Below are positions 52,321-60,465 of a stretch of 64,000 nt of DNA, piece by piece. The position numbers and the translations under genes were made by a program. The notes under the pieces were generated by a model. The model did no database searches, was not told the origin of the DNA, and worked only from the letters and a program-made list of their open reading frames with translations. Within the stretch, counting starts at the first letter, position 1; every line of letters begins with the position of its first letter. Source of the DNA: Bacillus_BA fengqiuensis (lineage in GTDB: Bacteria; Bacillota; Bacilli; Bacillales; Bacillaceae_H); NCBI GenBank assembly GCA_030813035.1, contig JAUSTV010000005.1; one strand, written 5' to 3'.

Positions 52321-52632
52321 CTATATTATTACATATACTCTTTCTCGGTCTAGTTCTACAGGGTACGTCTTTACTTCCCCTTCATCCGGAGCTTGAACTT
52401 TTCCTGTCGTTAACGATATCTTCCAATCATACAATGGGCAAAACACATATTCTCCACTGACAAGTCCATCTGAAAGCGTGCCGCCTTTTGGGTGAGGGCT
52501 TCGATTCTCAATTGCCCTGACATCTCCATTTGTCAGTCGGAATAAAACGACCTCTTCATTGCCGATTTTGAAAATTTTCCCGGTCCTTACCGGAAGCTCC
52601 TCATAGTTTGCCGCTTCTACACGAGTCATCAT
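52321..52632 (-). CDS. nirD: Nitrite reductase small subunit NirD
   Basis: The protein has 103 residues from the ATGATG at 52632 with GGGGTGG in front, 20 bp after nirB. It has the Rieske-like fold of NirD (EVVLFRLTNGDVRAIENRSPHPKGGTLSDG, VFCPLYDWKISLTTGKVQAPDEG). Two of the four Rieske ligands are replaced: the first motif is SPH rather than CPH, and the second is CPLYDW rather than CPLHxW. A 2Fe-2S cluster is therefore unlikely, as in other cluster-less NirD proteins. It supports NirB in assimilatory or detoxifying reduction of nitrite to ammonia. Confidence 0.92.
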   Translation of the reverse strand: MMTRVEAANYEELPVRTGKIFKIGNEEVVLFRLTNGDVRAIENRSPHPKGGTLSDGLVSGEYVFCPLYDWKISLTTGKVQAPDEGEVKTYPVELDRERVYVII

Positions 52633-52652
52633 GCTATCCACCCCGCCTTTCC

Positions 52653-55079
52653 CTATTTCGCCGTTACTGGAACGAAAGATTTTGTATAATATGTTTCTCG
52701 AACCTGTTTCTTTCCAATCGCTTCCTTCCAAGGTTCATCGTATCGTTCAAGTGTTTTATCAATGCGCTTATTCAGCTCTCTTCTCATTTCTGGATTTGCC
52801 AGCACTTCTTTCACATGATCTAATCCGACACGTTCAATCCACTTGGATGTACGTTCTAAATAGTTGGCTGTTTCCCGGTAATATTGAAGGTATGCACCTG
52901 TTATTTCCATTATTTCTTCTTCTGTTTTGACGGTGCATAACAAGTCGCCCATACGAAGATCTGTACCGCCGTTTCCCCCTGCATAAATCTCCCATCCGCC
53001 GTCCACGCCGACAACCCCGACATCTTTAATGCCAGATTCCGAACAGTTGCGCGGACAAGCAGAGACACTCATCTTGACTTTATGCGGAGTATCAAGGCGT
53101 TCAAACTTTTTCTCCAGTTCAATTCCAAGAGACATGGAATCCTGTGTTCCATAACGGCAGAATTGTGATCCTACGCACGTTTTCACTGTACGGAGAGTTT
53201 TGCCGTAAGCGTAACCGGAAGGCATGTCAAGTTCTTTCCATACGCCGGTTAAATCTTCTTTTTTCACGCCGATTAATGCGATACGCTGGCCGCCCGTCAT
53301 TTTCACAAGCGGGATGTGATATTTCTCTGCGACTTCCGCAATTTTTTTCAAATCCTGTGCCGTTGTCACTCCTCCGTACATTCTTGGTACAACAGAATAT
53401 GTGCCGTCTTTTTGAATATTGGCATGCATTTTTTCATTGACAAGACGGGATTCCCGTTCGTCTTCATAGCCTTCAGGATAAATCATGCCAAGGTAGTAGT
53501 TTAATGCCGGACGACATTTTGAACACCCTTCTTCATGGTGCCAGCCAAGAACATTCATGACTTCTTTAATGTTTGTTAACCCTTTTTCCCTAATTTCCGC
53601 CACTACTTCATCACGGCTTAAAGTAGTACACCCGCAAATCGATTGTTTCTGGGAAGAAGCATCAAATTGGTCACCGAGAGTATAGGCTAAAATATCCGAA
53701 ATCATTGGTTTACAGCGTCCGCAAGAACGCCCTGCATTCGTACATCCGCCTACCTCATCTACTGTTTTTAGTTCCTTCGTTTGAATGGCTTCTACAATCG
53801 TTCCTTTTGTCACCCCGTTACATCCGCAAACAAGCTCATCATCTGGCATGGAGGCTATGTCACTTGCCTCCGCCTCCCCTTCAGACGATTGGAGAATGGA
53901 GATGCTCGTCATTTCACTGACATCCTCTTTTTTCGTTAACATTCTAAATAATCTTGTACTATCTTTTGTATCACCATATAATACAACCCCGACAATACGG
54001 CTATCTCTGATCAATACCTTTTTATAAACTCCATCGTATTCGTTATAGACTTTAATGGATTTCATGGATGGGTCATCTAGAATTTCACCTGCTGAATAAA
54101 GATCAACCCCGGAAACCTTTAATTGGGTTCCAACGACTGAACCTTCGTATGGTTTGGCATTCATACCGGAAAGGTGTTCTGCCAGCACTTTTCCTTGTTC
54201 ATATAAAGGCGCAACCAGACCATAAGCAATTTCACGGTGTTCCGCGCATTCCCCGACCGCATATACATTCGGTACAGACGTCTCCATGTAGTCAGTTACG
54301 ACCATTCCCCGGTTAACGGTTATACCGCTTTCTTTTGCGAGCTTTACGTTCGGAACAATTCCCACAGCCATCACAACAAGGTCTGCTTTTACCTCTGAAC
54401 CGTCTTTAAAGCGCAACCCGGTTACACGGTCATCTCCTAAAATTTCGACGGTTTGTTTTTCCATTAAAAAATTCATGCCTTGTGCTTCGAGTTCCTTTTT
54501 CAGCATAGTAGATGCAGCCGGGTCAAGCTGTCTTTCCATTAAATGAGGCATTAAATGAACGACATCCACTTCCATTCCAAGGTTTAATAACCCCCTTGCC
54601 GCTTCCAGCCCGAGCAAGCCTCCGCCAATCACCACCGCTTTTTTATATTGCTTCGATGCTTCAATCATCGTTTGGCAATCTTGAATATCCCTGAAGCCCG
54701 TTACCCCTTTTTTATCAGCACCGGGTACAGGAAGAATGAAAGGAAGTGAACCTGTTGCTAAAATGAGTTCATCATATTCAACAGCTCGTCCCTGATTGGA
54801 ATACACACATTTTTCTTCTGTATCAATTTCAACGATTTCTTCCCCTGTATATAGTTGGATGTGGTTTGCGTTATACCAGTTCCAATCGTTCATGATGATA
54901 TCATTTAATGTCGTGTCCCCTTGCAGAACGGTGGATAACTGGATGCGGTTATAGTTGGGATGCGGCTCTTTACCGAAAATCGTAATCTCAAAAGCATCCG
55001 GTTCAGTTTTGAGCAATTCTTCTATCGTTCGTACACCGGCCATACCGTTTCCTATCATCACTAATCGTTTCTTTTTCAT
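52653..55079 (-). CDS. nirB: Nitrite reductase (NADH) large subunit NirB
   Basis: The protein has 808 residues, the usual NirB length. Domains in order: FAD/NAD oxidoreductase (MIGNGMAGVRTIEELL; VVIGGGLLGLEAARGL; NVYAVGECAEHREIAYGL); two BFD-like 2Fe-2S segments (CGCNGVTKGTIVEAI ... CGRCKP, and CGCTTLSRDEVVAEI ... GCSKCRPALNYYLG); the sulfite/nitrite reductase ferredoxin-like half; and the sirohaem-4Fe4S site with Cys in CVGSQFCRYG and VSACPRNCSES. It reduces nitrite to ammonia with NADH. Two Fnr-type boxes 105-150 bp upstream indicate low-oxygen control, so it may act in nitrite ammonification. Confidence 0.96.
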   Translation of the reverse strand: MKKKRLVMIGNGMAGVRTIEELLKTEPDAFEITIFGKEPHPNYNRIQLSTVLQGDTTLNDIIMNDWNWYNANHIQLYTGEEIVEIDTEEKCVYSNQGRAVEYDELILATGSLPFILPVPGADKKGVTGFRDIQDCQTMIEASKQYKKAVVIGGGLLGLEAARGLLNLGMEVDVVHLMPHLMERQLDPAASTMLKKELEAQGMNFLMEKQTVEILGDDRVTGLRFKDGSEVKADLVVMAVGIVPNVKLAKESGITVNRGMVVTDYMETSVPNVYAVGECAEHREIAYGLVAPLYEQGKVLAEHLSGMNAKPYEGSVVGTQLKVSGVDLYSAGEILDDPSMKSIKVYNEYDGVYKKVLIRDSRIVGVVLYGDTKDSTRLFRMLTKKEDVSEMTSISILQSSEGEAEASDIASMPDDELVCGCNGVTKGTIVEAIQTKELKTVDEVGGCTNAGRSCGRCKPMISDILAYTLGDQFDASSQKQSICGCTTLSRDEVVAEIREKGLTNIKEVMNVLGWHHEEGCSKCRPALNYYLGMIYPEGYEDERESRLVNEKMHANIQKDGTYSVVPRMYGGVTTAQDLKKIAEVAEKYHIPLVKMTGGQRIALIGVKKEDLTGVWKELDMPSGYAYGKTLRTVKTCVGSQFCRYGTQDSMSLGIELEKKFERLDTPHKVKMSVSACPRNCSESGIKDVGVVGVDGGWEIYAGGNGGTDLRMGDLLCTVKTEEEIMEITGAYLQYYRETANYLERTSKWIERVGLDHVKEVLANPEMRRELNKRIDKTLERYDEPWKEAIGKKQVRETYYTKSFVPVTAK

Positions 55080-55183
55080 CGTTCTTCCTCCTATACCATT
55101 GCTCTATCGTTAAAGTGGGAACAAGGATATTCCTTAACTAACAGTTTCTTTGTTATTATTTTATAATCTATTTCGAATTAATA

Positions 55184-55201
55184 TTGTGATATTATTCACA
55201 A
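55184..55201. promoter_or_regulatory. Fnr/Rex-type box 1 upstream of nirB
   Basis: TTGTGATATTATTCACAA is a perfect TGTGA-N6-TCACA site. A TATAAA-like -10 lies about 30 bp downstream (towards nirB), which would put the site near -41. Confidence 0.7.
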
Positions 55202-55213
55202 TATAGAGGATTT

Positions 55214-55231
55214 TTGTGAACTCTTTCACAA
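55214..55231. promoter_or_regulatory. Fnr/Rex-type box 2 upstream of nirB
   Basis: TTGTGAACTCTTTCACAA is a second perfect TGTGA-N6-TCACA site, centred 30 bp (three helical turns) from box 1. It also fits a Rex pattern TTGTGAA-N4-TTCACAA. Confidence 0.65.
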
Positions 55232-55261
55232 AAATGTCAAAAAATCATATTTAACATACTT

Positions 55262-55447
55262 CAGTTTGTATCCTTAAAAGAACAGATGGATACCAGGACT
55301 TCCACAAATAAAACCATTTTTCAAATGATGTGTGTCATCGTCAAATTAGAACGCCATTTAATTGCAGAACGCGTTAAAGAAGCGCTTAAAGCGAGTAAAA
55401 AACGTGGAAGACCCGAGATAGACAAAGAGAAGAGTGCACTAGCATGA
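55262..55447 (+). pseudogene. C-terminal remnant of a serine resolvase/invertase
   Basis: A plus-strand frame reads QFVSLKEQMDTRTSTNKTIF, then QMMCVIVKLERHLIAERVKE and ALKASKKRGRPEID before a stop. This matches the end of the catalytic domain of Tn3-type serine recombinases (FVSLxEQxDTxTxxGxxxF, xxxxExERxLIxERxxxGL, KKRGRP). The N-terminal part with the catalytic Ser and the helix-turn-helix are missing, and no start precedes it. It is a scar of an old transposon or phage insertion in the nirB-fetB space. Confidence 0.8.
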
Positions 55448-55602
55448 CGAATGTATGATATGTGATAGTGGAGAATACTCTGTAAAAGAGCCTATTTGAA
55501 TTTGTATCATTTGACTGCCTATTGATGTTTTCGTCTTATCATCATTAATAGATTTGCTCATGATCTTTGTTTGATTTACCGATAGAAAGAGAGAGGATTT
55601 CC

Positions 55603-56298
55603 ATGAAAGATATAGGCAATTCAGCTTTAGCCATTATTCTTATTTTTGTATTATTGCCCATTTTCATATCCTATCGTCAAAAATTGGGGTTAGGAAAAGA
55701 TATCTTTTTCTCCTCCATCCGAGCCTTTTTTCAATTGCTTATACTAGGATTCCTTATTTCCTACATTTTCTCATTTAGTCATCCACTCGTGATCATTGGT
55801 TATATCTTCTTAATGACGGTGATTGCTTCGTTAAGTATTTCAAAAAAGGGGGACTATTTCCGAAGGACCTTCGTAATTGTCTTCTTATCAATCGTGGTTT
55901 CTATCAGTGTTCCGCTCAGTGTATGCCTTATTTTTTCCATTGTCCCTTTTGACGCACAGCATCTTATTCCTCTTGGGGGCATGTTTTCTGGTGCCGCCAT
56001 GGTCACGTGCGCCGTTGTTTTAGAAAACATGTCGACAAACCAAGGTTTGGAGGAAACGGTATTAAGAAAAAATGCCATTAAAATTGCCATGCTACCAACT
56101 GTTCAAACCCTAAAAACAATGGGCCTTGTTCAAATGCCTGGTACCATGACAGGCATGATTTTAGCTGGAATTAATCCCTTTACAGCAGTAAAATACCAAA
56201 TTTTCATTGTGTTTACACTCCTTATTGTTTCGTCTCTTTCAGCCATTTTGGTCAGCTTTTTAAAATATAAAGTGTTCTTGAACGCCTCGCGTCTATAA
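55603..56298 (+). CDS. fetB: UPF0014/FetB-like permease (putative iron export)
   Basis: The protein has 231 residues from ATG at 55603 behind AGAGAGG. It has about seven hydrophobic helices with the UPF0014 pattern: ALAIILIFVLLPIFISYRQKLGLGKDIFFSSIRAFFQLLILG, IPLGGMFSGAAMVTCAVVLE and PTVQTLKTMGLVQMPGTMTGMILAGINPFTAVKYQIFIVF. In E. coli FetB is the membrane half of the iron exporter FetAB. The ATPase partner FetA is not next to it here. It lies directly beside the ferredoxin-encapsulin island, so iron homeostasis is a sensible role. Confidence 0.85.
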   Translation: MKDIGNSALAIILIFVLLPIFISYRQKLGLGKDIFFSSIRAFFQLLILGFLISYIFSFSHPLVIIGYIFLMTVIASLSISKKGDYFRRTFVIVFLSIVVSISVPLSVCLIFSIVPFDAQHLIPLGGMFSGAAMVTCAVVLENMSTNQGLEETVLRKNAIKIAMLPTVQTLKTMGLVQMPGTMTGMILAGINPFTAVKYQIFIVFTLLIVSSLSAILVSFLKYKVFLNASRL

Positions 56299-56310
56299 CC
56301 CTATATAAAG

Positions 56311-56420
56311 AGAAACTGTCTAATAAGTGCTAAACAGACCGCAAAAATTATTTTTGTACTGAAAAGACCCGTCACCGAACCCTTGATTTTACTGGATTTC
56401 CACGACGGGTCTTTTCAGGA
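56311..56420. repeat. Palindromic repeat, copy 3 (inverted orientation)
   Basis: CTGAAAAGACCCGTC / GACGGGTCTTTTCAG arms at 56359-56418, preceded by an AAACAGACCGC-AAAAATTATTTTTG tail, the reverse of copy 2b. It probably ends the fetB and fdx transcripts. Confidence 0.75.
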
Positions 56421-56516
56421 GGATACTTCCTCCCTATAAGCTCTGGTCAATTATTTACATTTTGCTTGTTAAAGACCTACAGTGAACTGCATAAAAGAAT
56501 AAGACGCATGCTAAAG

Positions 56517-56858
56517 CTATTTAATTCTAGCTTGACATGCCAGACGCAGGCCTGCCCTTTGAGATTTTTTCAACTCACTTTTGTTTGGAGGATATAATAG
56601 CTCCTCTCCTTCCAAAACCTCAACCATACATTTTCCACAAGTTCCCTTACGGCATTTGTATTCCAATGGGATATTCTGCTTTAAAGCGCAATCTAACAAT
56701 AATTGATTTGAAACAGGTGTTACCCCATATGATTGATTGTGCTGTTTTACTTTAATCAACGTTTTATCAATTTCACTTTCAAACGGTTCAGGGCTATTTT
56801 TAATTTTAATTACATATCTATTTTGAATTAATGAACCTACAGTTAGCCTTTTCTCCAT
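56517..56858 (-). CDS. Encapsulin-targeted 2Fe-2S ferredoxin
   Basis: The protein has 113 residues from ATG at 56858 (MEKRLTVGSLIQNRYVIKIK), with TTGGAGGTGATG in front; the in-frame start at 56933 lies in the Fur box. Residues 5-10 (LTVGSL) repeat the signal at the C terminus of the IMEF cargo encoded 1.5 kb away, so it is expected to be packaged in the encapsulin shell. The rest is a plant-type ferredoxin with the cluster ligands in YKCRKGTCGKC and a last Cys in RLACQARI. In the described IMEF system the co-packaged ferredoxin is thought to help release stored iron by reduction. A Fur-type box lies 58 bp upstream. Confidence 0.9.
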   Translation of the reverse strand: MEKRLTVGSLIQNRYVIKIKNSPEPFESEIDKTLIKVKQHNQSYGVTPVSNQLLLDCALKQNIPLEYKCRKGTCGKCMVEVLEGEELLYPPNKSELKKSQRAGLRLACQARIK

Positions 56859-56915
56859 CTCATCACCTCCAAGAACTACCTCCTCCTTTTGATAATGAAT
56901 TTCATTTACATTCAC

Positions 56916-56934
56916 AATGAGAATTGTTATCATA
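56916..56934. promoter_or_regulatory. Fur/PerR-type box between divergent genes
   Basis: The core TGAGAAT-T-GTTATCA differs by one base in each half from the TGATAAT-N-ATTATCA consensus. It lies between the ferredoxin gene and the unknown plus-strand gene and can control both. PerR binding is an alternative. Confidence 0.6.
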
Positions 56935-56953
56935 TAGAAAAGGGGGCTTTTTT

Positions 56954-57418
56954 ATGGGGACTAAAATTAATGGTTTAAGAGATATCAATGCAATTTTGAC
57001 TAATCAGAGAAAACTGGGCGGAGTAGTCGAAACCGCTTTTCTTCGTCTTCGTTCAGGAGAAGAATATCCAAATGCCTGCGTCGTCCATCTTGATCATTTA
57101 GGAGCCAACTATTATTCTGTAGGTTTTGTTACAAATGAAGGGGAAACAATGATCGTAAATGTAAGCGAAATAAGCGTCATTTCTTCCCCTGAACATAAAA
57201 GAATGAAAGAGTTAAAAAATTCAGCCTATAAAGATGTCGTTTTGAAAGAAACATTCAAATACTTAAAACGCCTTTTTGATGTTCATCAAGGGAGTTATAC
57301 GATCCACTTTCTGAAAGAAGTAAACATGATTATCGATGATATTGGCTTCGACATTCAAAATCGCGATTTATCTTCCATGGTTTCAGAAGTACAAGATAAA
57401 CTTAAGTCTATTGCTTAA
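56954..57418 (+). CDS. Unknown protein in the encapsulin/iron island
   Basis: The protein has 154 residues from ATG at 56954 with AAGGGGGC in front. I do not recognise a family. The first 90 residues look like a small beta-rich domain (VVETAFLRLRSGEEYPNACVVHLDHLGANYYSVGFVTNEGETMIVNVSEISVIS), and the rest is helical with no signal peptide, transmembrane helix or Cys cluster. There is no LTVGSL-type signal, so it is probably not packaged. It shares a Fur-type box with the divergent ferredoxin gene and is convergent with the encapsulin gene, which suggests iron-linked expression. Confidence 0.75.
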   Translation: MGTKINGLRDINAILTNQRKLGGVVETAFLRLRSGEEYPNACVVHLDHLGANYYSVGFVTNEGETMIVNVSEISVISSPEHKRMKELKNSAYKDVVLKETFKYLKRLFDVHQGSYTIHFLKEVNMIIDDIGFDIQNRDLSSMVSEVQDKLKSIA

Positions 57419-57419
57419 C

Positions 57420-57456
57420 ATCCCGTCTAAACAGCGAGTCTGCTGCTTAGATGGGA
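57420..57456. terminator. Terminator between the unknown gene and the encapsulin gene
   Basis: ATCCCGTCTAA-ACAGC / GCTG-CTTAGATGGGAT stem, 2 bp after the stop of the plus-strand gene and just after the encapsulin stop on the minus strand; a T-rich stretch follows on the plus strand. Confidence 0.7.
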
Positions 57457-57460
57457 TTGT

Positions 57461-58312
57461 CTACTCTTTTTCTGGATTTTCTAAGGTACAAATGGCACTT
57501 GGGCGCTTGATTCTCGGTACAAGGGACTCATATACCCGAAAGATGTAATTCATGTTTTCATCATCTAAAAAGACCGTTTGGAAATCTACCGCAATGGCTA
57601 GATCGATATTTTGCTTACCAGCATCGATAATCACACCTCTTTTTCCCTTAATCATCGGTGTTTGGTAAATACCTCCGGTCATTAGCTCTCGAATATGTTC
57701 AATTTCCAAAACGTGAGTGCCCTCATGAACCCTGTGAATCAGGGCATACAATTCCGGAGAAAGTACGAGAGTGTATGGTCCCGTATGTCCTAATTGCAAT
57801 AGTTTATTCCGGCCTTCCACGACATCGGAAAATGCATTTCCTGATTTCATCCAATCACTCCGGATATGAGCAATCTTGCCTTTTACACTCATGATGCCGG
57901 GAAGACTAAATTGGGCGGAGCCATTGAAAATTAAATCATCCTCCAGTAGCGCACACTGCTGTGCAGCATTAGCCGCTGCGGAAAAGTCAATTGGACTAGC
58001 AAGTTGTCTGGCTAGTTCAATGTCGCGCCAATACAAAATAAAATCCTTATGTATAAGTGGAATGGTTAAATTTACACGATTAGTTGGTTCTGAAAGATTG
58101 AGTTCTCCACCATGAAAACTAATTCTCCCAGCATCTGGGTTATCAAAAATATCATTGGCAATCGATTGAACTCCTTCACCTAATGGCCCATATAAATCAA
58201 TGAACCTTCTGCCTACTAATTGCCGGCGTGCATTTTCGATAACGGTTTGTTCTAATTCTCTCCATTGTTCACTATTTAATGGAGAATCGGCATACATCGC
58301 GGATTTATTCAT
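57461..58312 (-). CDS. Encapsulin shell protein (family 1, IMEF type)
   Basis: The protein has 283 residues, slightly longer than the usual 260-280, with GGAGAG before ATG. It has the HK97-like fold of encapsulins: MYADSPLNSEQWRELEQTVIENARRQLVGRRFIDLYGPLGEGVQSI at the N terminus, where the cargo-binding pocket lies; ISFHGGELNLSEPTNRVNLTIPLIHKDFILYWRDIELARQ (E-loop region); NAAQQCALLEDDLIFNGS; and FRVYESLVPRIKRPSAICTLE at the C terminus. Shells of this type around IMEF cargo reach about 40 nm (T=4) in Quasibacillus thermotolerans and store iron. It follows the IMEF gene by 16 bp in one operon. Confidence 0.95.
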   Translation of the reverse strand: MNKSAMYADSPLNSEQWRELEQTVIENARRQLVGRRFIDLYGPLGEGVQSIANDIFDNPDAGRISFHGGELNLSEPTNRVNLTIPLIHKDFILYWRDIELARQLASPIDFSAAANAAQQCALLEDDLIFNGSAQFSLPGIMSVKGKIAHIRSDWMKSGNAFSDVVEGRNKLLQLGHTGPYTLVLSPELYALIHRVHEGTHVLEIEHIRELMTGGIYQTPMIKGKRGVIIDAGKQNIDLAIAVDFQTVFLDDENMNYIFRVYESLVPRIKRPSAICTLENPEKE

Positions 58313-58328
58313 TTATCTTTTCTCTCCT

Positions 58329-58919
58329 TTATTGATGTTTCAAACTACCAACGGTTAAAGATCGTTGGGTAAAAGTAGCGTTTTGGGTAATAGTTGGCTG
58401 ATCTTGCATATACTCTTTTATTTTCAAATGCTCCGATTGATGCTCTTTTTCATCTGTTGGTATCGATGCTTCAAGGTGGACAGGTGAATCTAGCTGCTGA
58501 TTCAATGCTTCAAATGTCTGTTTGATTTTCTGGTAATCTTCTGCCGTCATTGCTCGCAAAGGCTCAATGATTTCTTGTTGATCCGTATCCTTATAGTGAA
58601 AAAGAGATAAATCAAGGTGCTCTAAAAAATTATGCAAACCAAATTTCTCTAAACTAATATCTTGCAATAGCCGGAGAAATTCACCATTGTCTCTCGAAAG
58701 AGATGCTCCATCATGAACATATGATTGCAGCTTAGGCAAAAGTGCCTCTAAGCGATCGAAACGATGCTCTTCTTCTTCATAGATGTGATGCCAATATAAG
58801 CGCTCGTGATCATCTTTGGCTTGTTCAATTGCCGGAGTCAAAATATCCTTAAACTGATTCAATGCACCCTTTGATCGGGTTAAAATGTCTTGAATCTCCG
58901 TTACGTTTTCAATCAACAA
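58329..58919 (-). CDS. IMEF ferritin-like cargo protein
   Basis: The protein has 196 residues from a TTG start with AGGAGG in front. Helical ferritin-like region (1-150): Glu/His-rich stretches LYWHHIYEEEEHRFDRLEALLPKL and FGLHNFLEHLDLSLFHYKD can form a di-iron site as in the iron-mineralizing encapsulin-associated Firmicute (IMEF) proteins. A charged flexible linker follows (residues about 150-185). The last residues, RSLTVGSLKHQ, are the encapsulation signal that docks into the shell interior. It should oxidise Fe(II) and mineralise iron inside the compartment. It is the first gene of the IMEF-encapsulin operon. Confidence 0.93.
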   Translation of the reverse strand: MLIENVTEIQDILTRSKGALNQFKDILTPAIEQAKDDHERLYWHHIYEEEEHRFDRLEALLPKLQSYVHDGASLSRDNGEFLRLLQDISLEKFGLHNFLEHLDLSLFHYKDTDQQEIIEPLRAMTAEDYQKIKQTFEALNQQLDSPVHLEASIPTDEKEHQSEHLKIKEYMQDQPTITQNATFTQRSLTVGSLKHQ

Positions 58920-59021
58920 GTTCTCCTCCTAACCTGATTCTGTAACTTTTTATTTTCTCTTATTCATCTTTCCCAAATTCATCCTGCATAAACGTTTGAA
59001 TATTCAAAATAGTATTCAGAT

Positions 59022-59073
59022 ACAAAAAAAAGAAACCTAACACCCTTTTGGATGTTAGATTCCTGATTGGATA
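59022..59073 (-). terminator. Terminator of the 3D-domain gene
   Basis: GGAATCTAACATCC / GTGTTAGGTTTC-type stem followed by eight T on the minus strand, just upstream of the encapsulin operon promoter. Confidence 0.8.
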
Positions 59074-59108
59074 ATGCTCCGTTTTGCCGGGCCTTTTCAC
59101 TTAAACTA

Positions 59109-60308
59109 TTAGTCTAAAATGACAACTTTCACGGCTCTTCTTCCCCATGATAACGCCTTTGCCTTTGTTGGCATCAACACATCAATCTTATGTCCCTTAA
59201 TGGCACCGCCCGTATCACCGGCAACGGCTATGCCATAGCCTTCTACCCATACTTTCTTTCCTAGCGGGATCACAGACGGATCTACGGCGATCAATTTCAA
59301 ATCGGGGTTATTTTTGATGTTGTATCCCAACGCCGTCATATACCCGTTTCCATCCGTCTCTTCATGACTGTATGCAGTCGAAATAACATACATCTCCTTG
59401 CCTTGGACGGTTCCTTCGGAAGAACTTTGTGAGGAGGCAGGTTTATTGGCTGCCGCTGCTTTCGCCTGTTGGGCTAAACGAGCTTCCCTGGCCGCTTTCT
59501 CCCTTTCTGCCCGTTCTCGAGCCGCTTTTGCAGCTCGTGCTCTTGCCTCTTCTTGTTCTTTTTTAATCTTCTCTTGAACCGCTTTTAGCTGCGATTCCAT
59601 ACTTGCTTTTTCCTTTTCTGCCAATGCCATTTGTTGAACGACTTGGCTGTACCTTTCTTGCATGGCAGCCAAGGTTTGCTGCCTCTTTTGCAAGTTTTGA
59701 TCAAGCTCTGCTTGCTGCCCGGCGAGAACCCTTTCTTCTTTTTCTAAAATTTGTTCTTGTCGATCAATCTCTTTTTTATCTTCTTCGATCTGACGAAGAT
59801 CTTCCTGCTGCGCGCCTAAAATATCCTTATCGGCATTTATAAGCGTCGTCACAGCACTCGCACGTCGAATGAAATCAGCTAAACTATCAGATTCCAACAC
59901 CATGCTGATCATGAGATTCATATTATCATTATGCTGCAAAGCGACGAGCCGCTCCTTCATAACTCCTTTTCGAGCAAGAATTTTATCCTCCAGCATTACA
60001 ATTTCTTCTTTTTTCTGCTCGATGAGACGGTTCGTCATCTCAATGTTTTTCTGCGTTTTTTCCAGCGCTTCTTTATTTTTGGAAATAAAAGTATGTAAAG
60101 ATTCCAACTCTTTCTGGATGTTTTTGATTTCTTGATGAACAGACTGTTTTTCTTTTGCTTTTTGCTCTACCACTTTTTCTTTTTGCTCAAGCTTCTGTTC
60201 GACATTATGTAATGTTTCTTTACTTGTTTGTGCCTGTACCGAGATCGTACCCGAGATACCTAACAAGCCCGTAAGTATCATGAGAATCATACGCCTGATT
60301 ACTTGCAT
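59109..60308 (-). CDS. Secreted coiled-coil and 3D-domain cell-wall protein
   Basis: The protein has 399 residues from ATG at 60308 (MQVIRRMILMILTG) behind AAAGGGGGAAG; a longer in-frame start is less likely. After a signal peptide (about 1-28) comes a long coiled coil (30-300), similar to the N-terminal part of CwlO/YvcE-type hydrolases, with IINADKDIL and SDSLADFIRRASAVTTLI segments. An Ala/Ser linker precedes the C-terminal 3D domain (about 325-399) with TAYSHEETDGNGYMTALG, IAVDPSVIPLGKKVWVEGYGIAVAGDTG and KIDVL. It should act on peptidoglycan and be held by FtsEX-like or wall partners. It is a single-gene unit. Confidence 0.9.
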   Translation of the reverse strand: MQVIRRMILMILTGLLGISGTISVQAQTSKETLHNVEQKLEQKEKVVEQKAKEKQSVHQEIKNIQKELESLHTFISKNKEALEKTQKNIEMTNRLIEQKKEEIVMLEDKILARKGVMKERLVALQHNDNMNLMISMVLESDSLADFIRRASAVTTLINADKDILGAQQEDLRQIEEDKKEIDRQEQILEKEERVLAGQQAELDQNLQKRQQTLAAMQERYSQVVQQMALAEKEKASMESQLKAVQEKIKKEQEEARARAAKAARERAEREKAAREARLAQQAKAAAANKPASSQSSSEGTVQGKEMYVISTAYSHEETDGNGYMTALGYNIKNNPDLKLIAVDPSVIPLGKKVWVEGYGIAVAGDTGGAIKGHKIDVLMPTKAKALSWGRRAVKVVILD

Positions 60309-60465
60309 ACGCTTCCCCCTTTCTCTATACATATAGTTATACCATGAAATATGTACCAATCATGTTACAAAAAGATTAAAAGTGTTTCAAAATACGACAT
60401 GGATTATTGTATATCCTATAAGTTTCTAATAAATGAGAGATAAATCACCAAACCTGACTTTTTAA

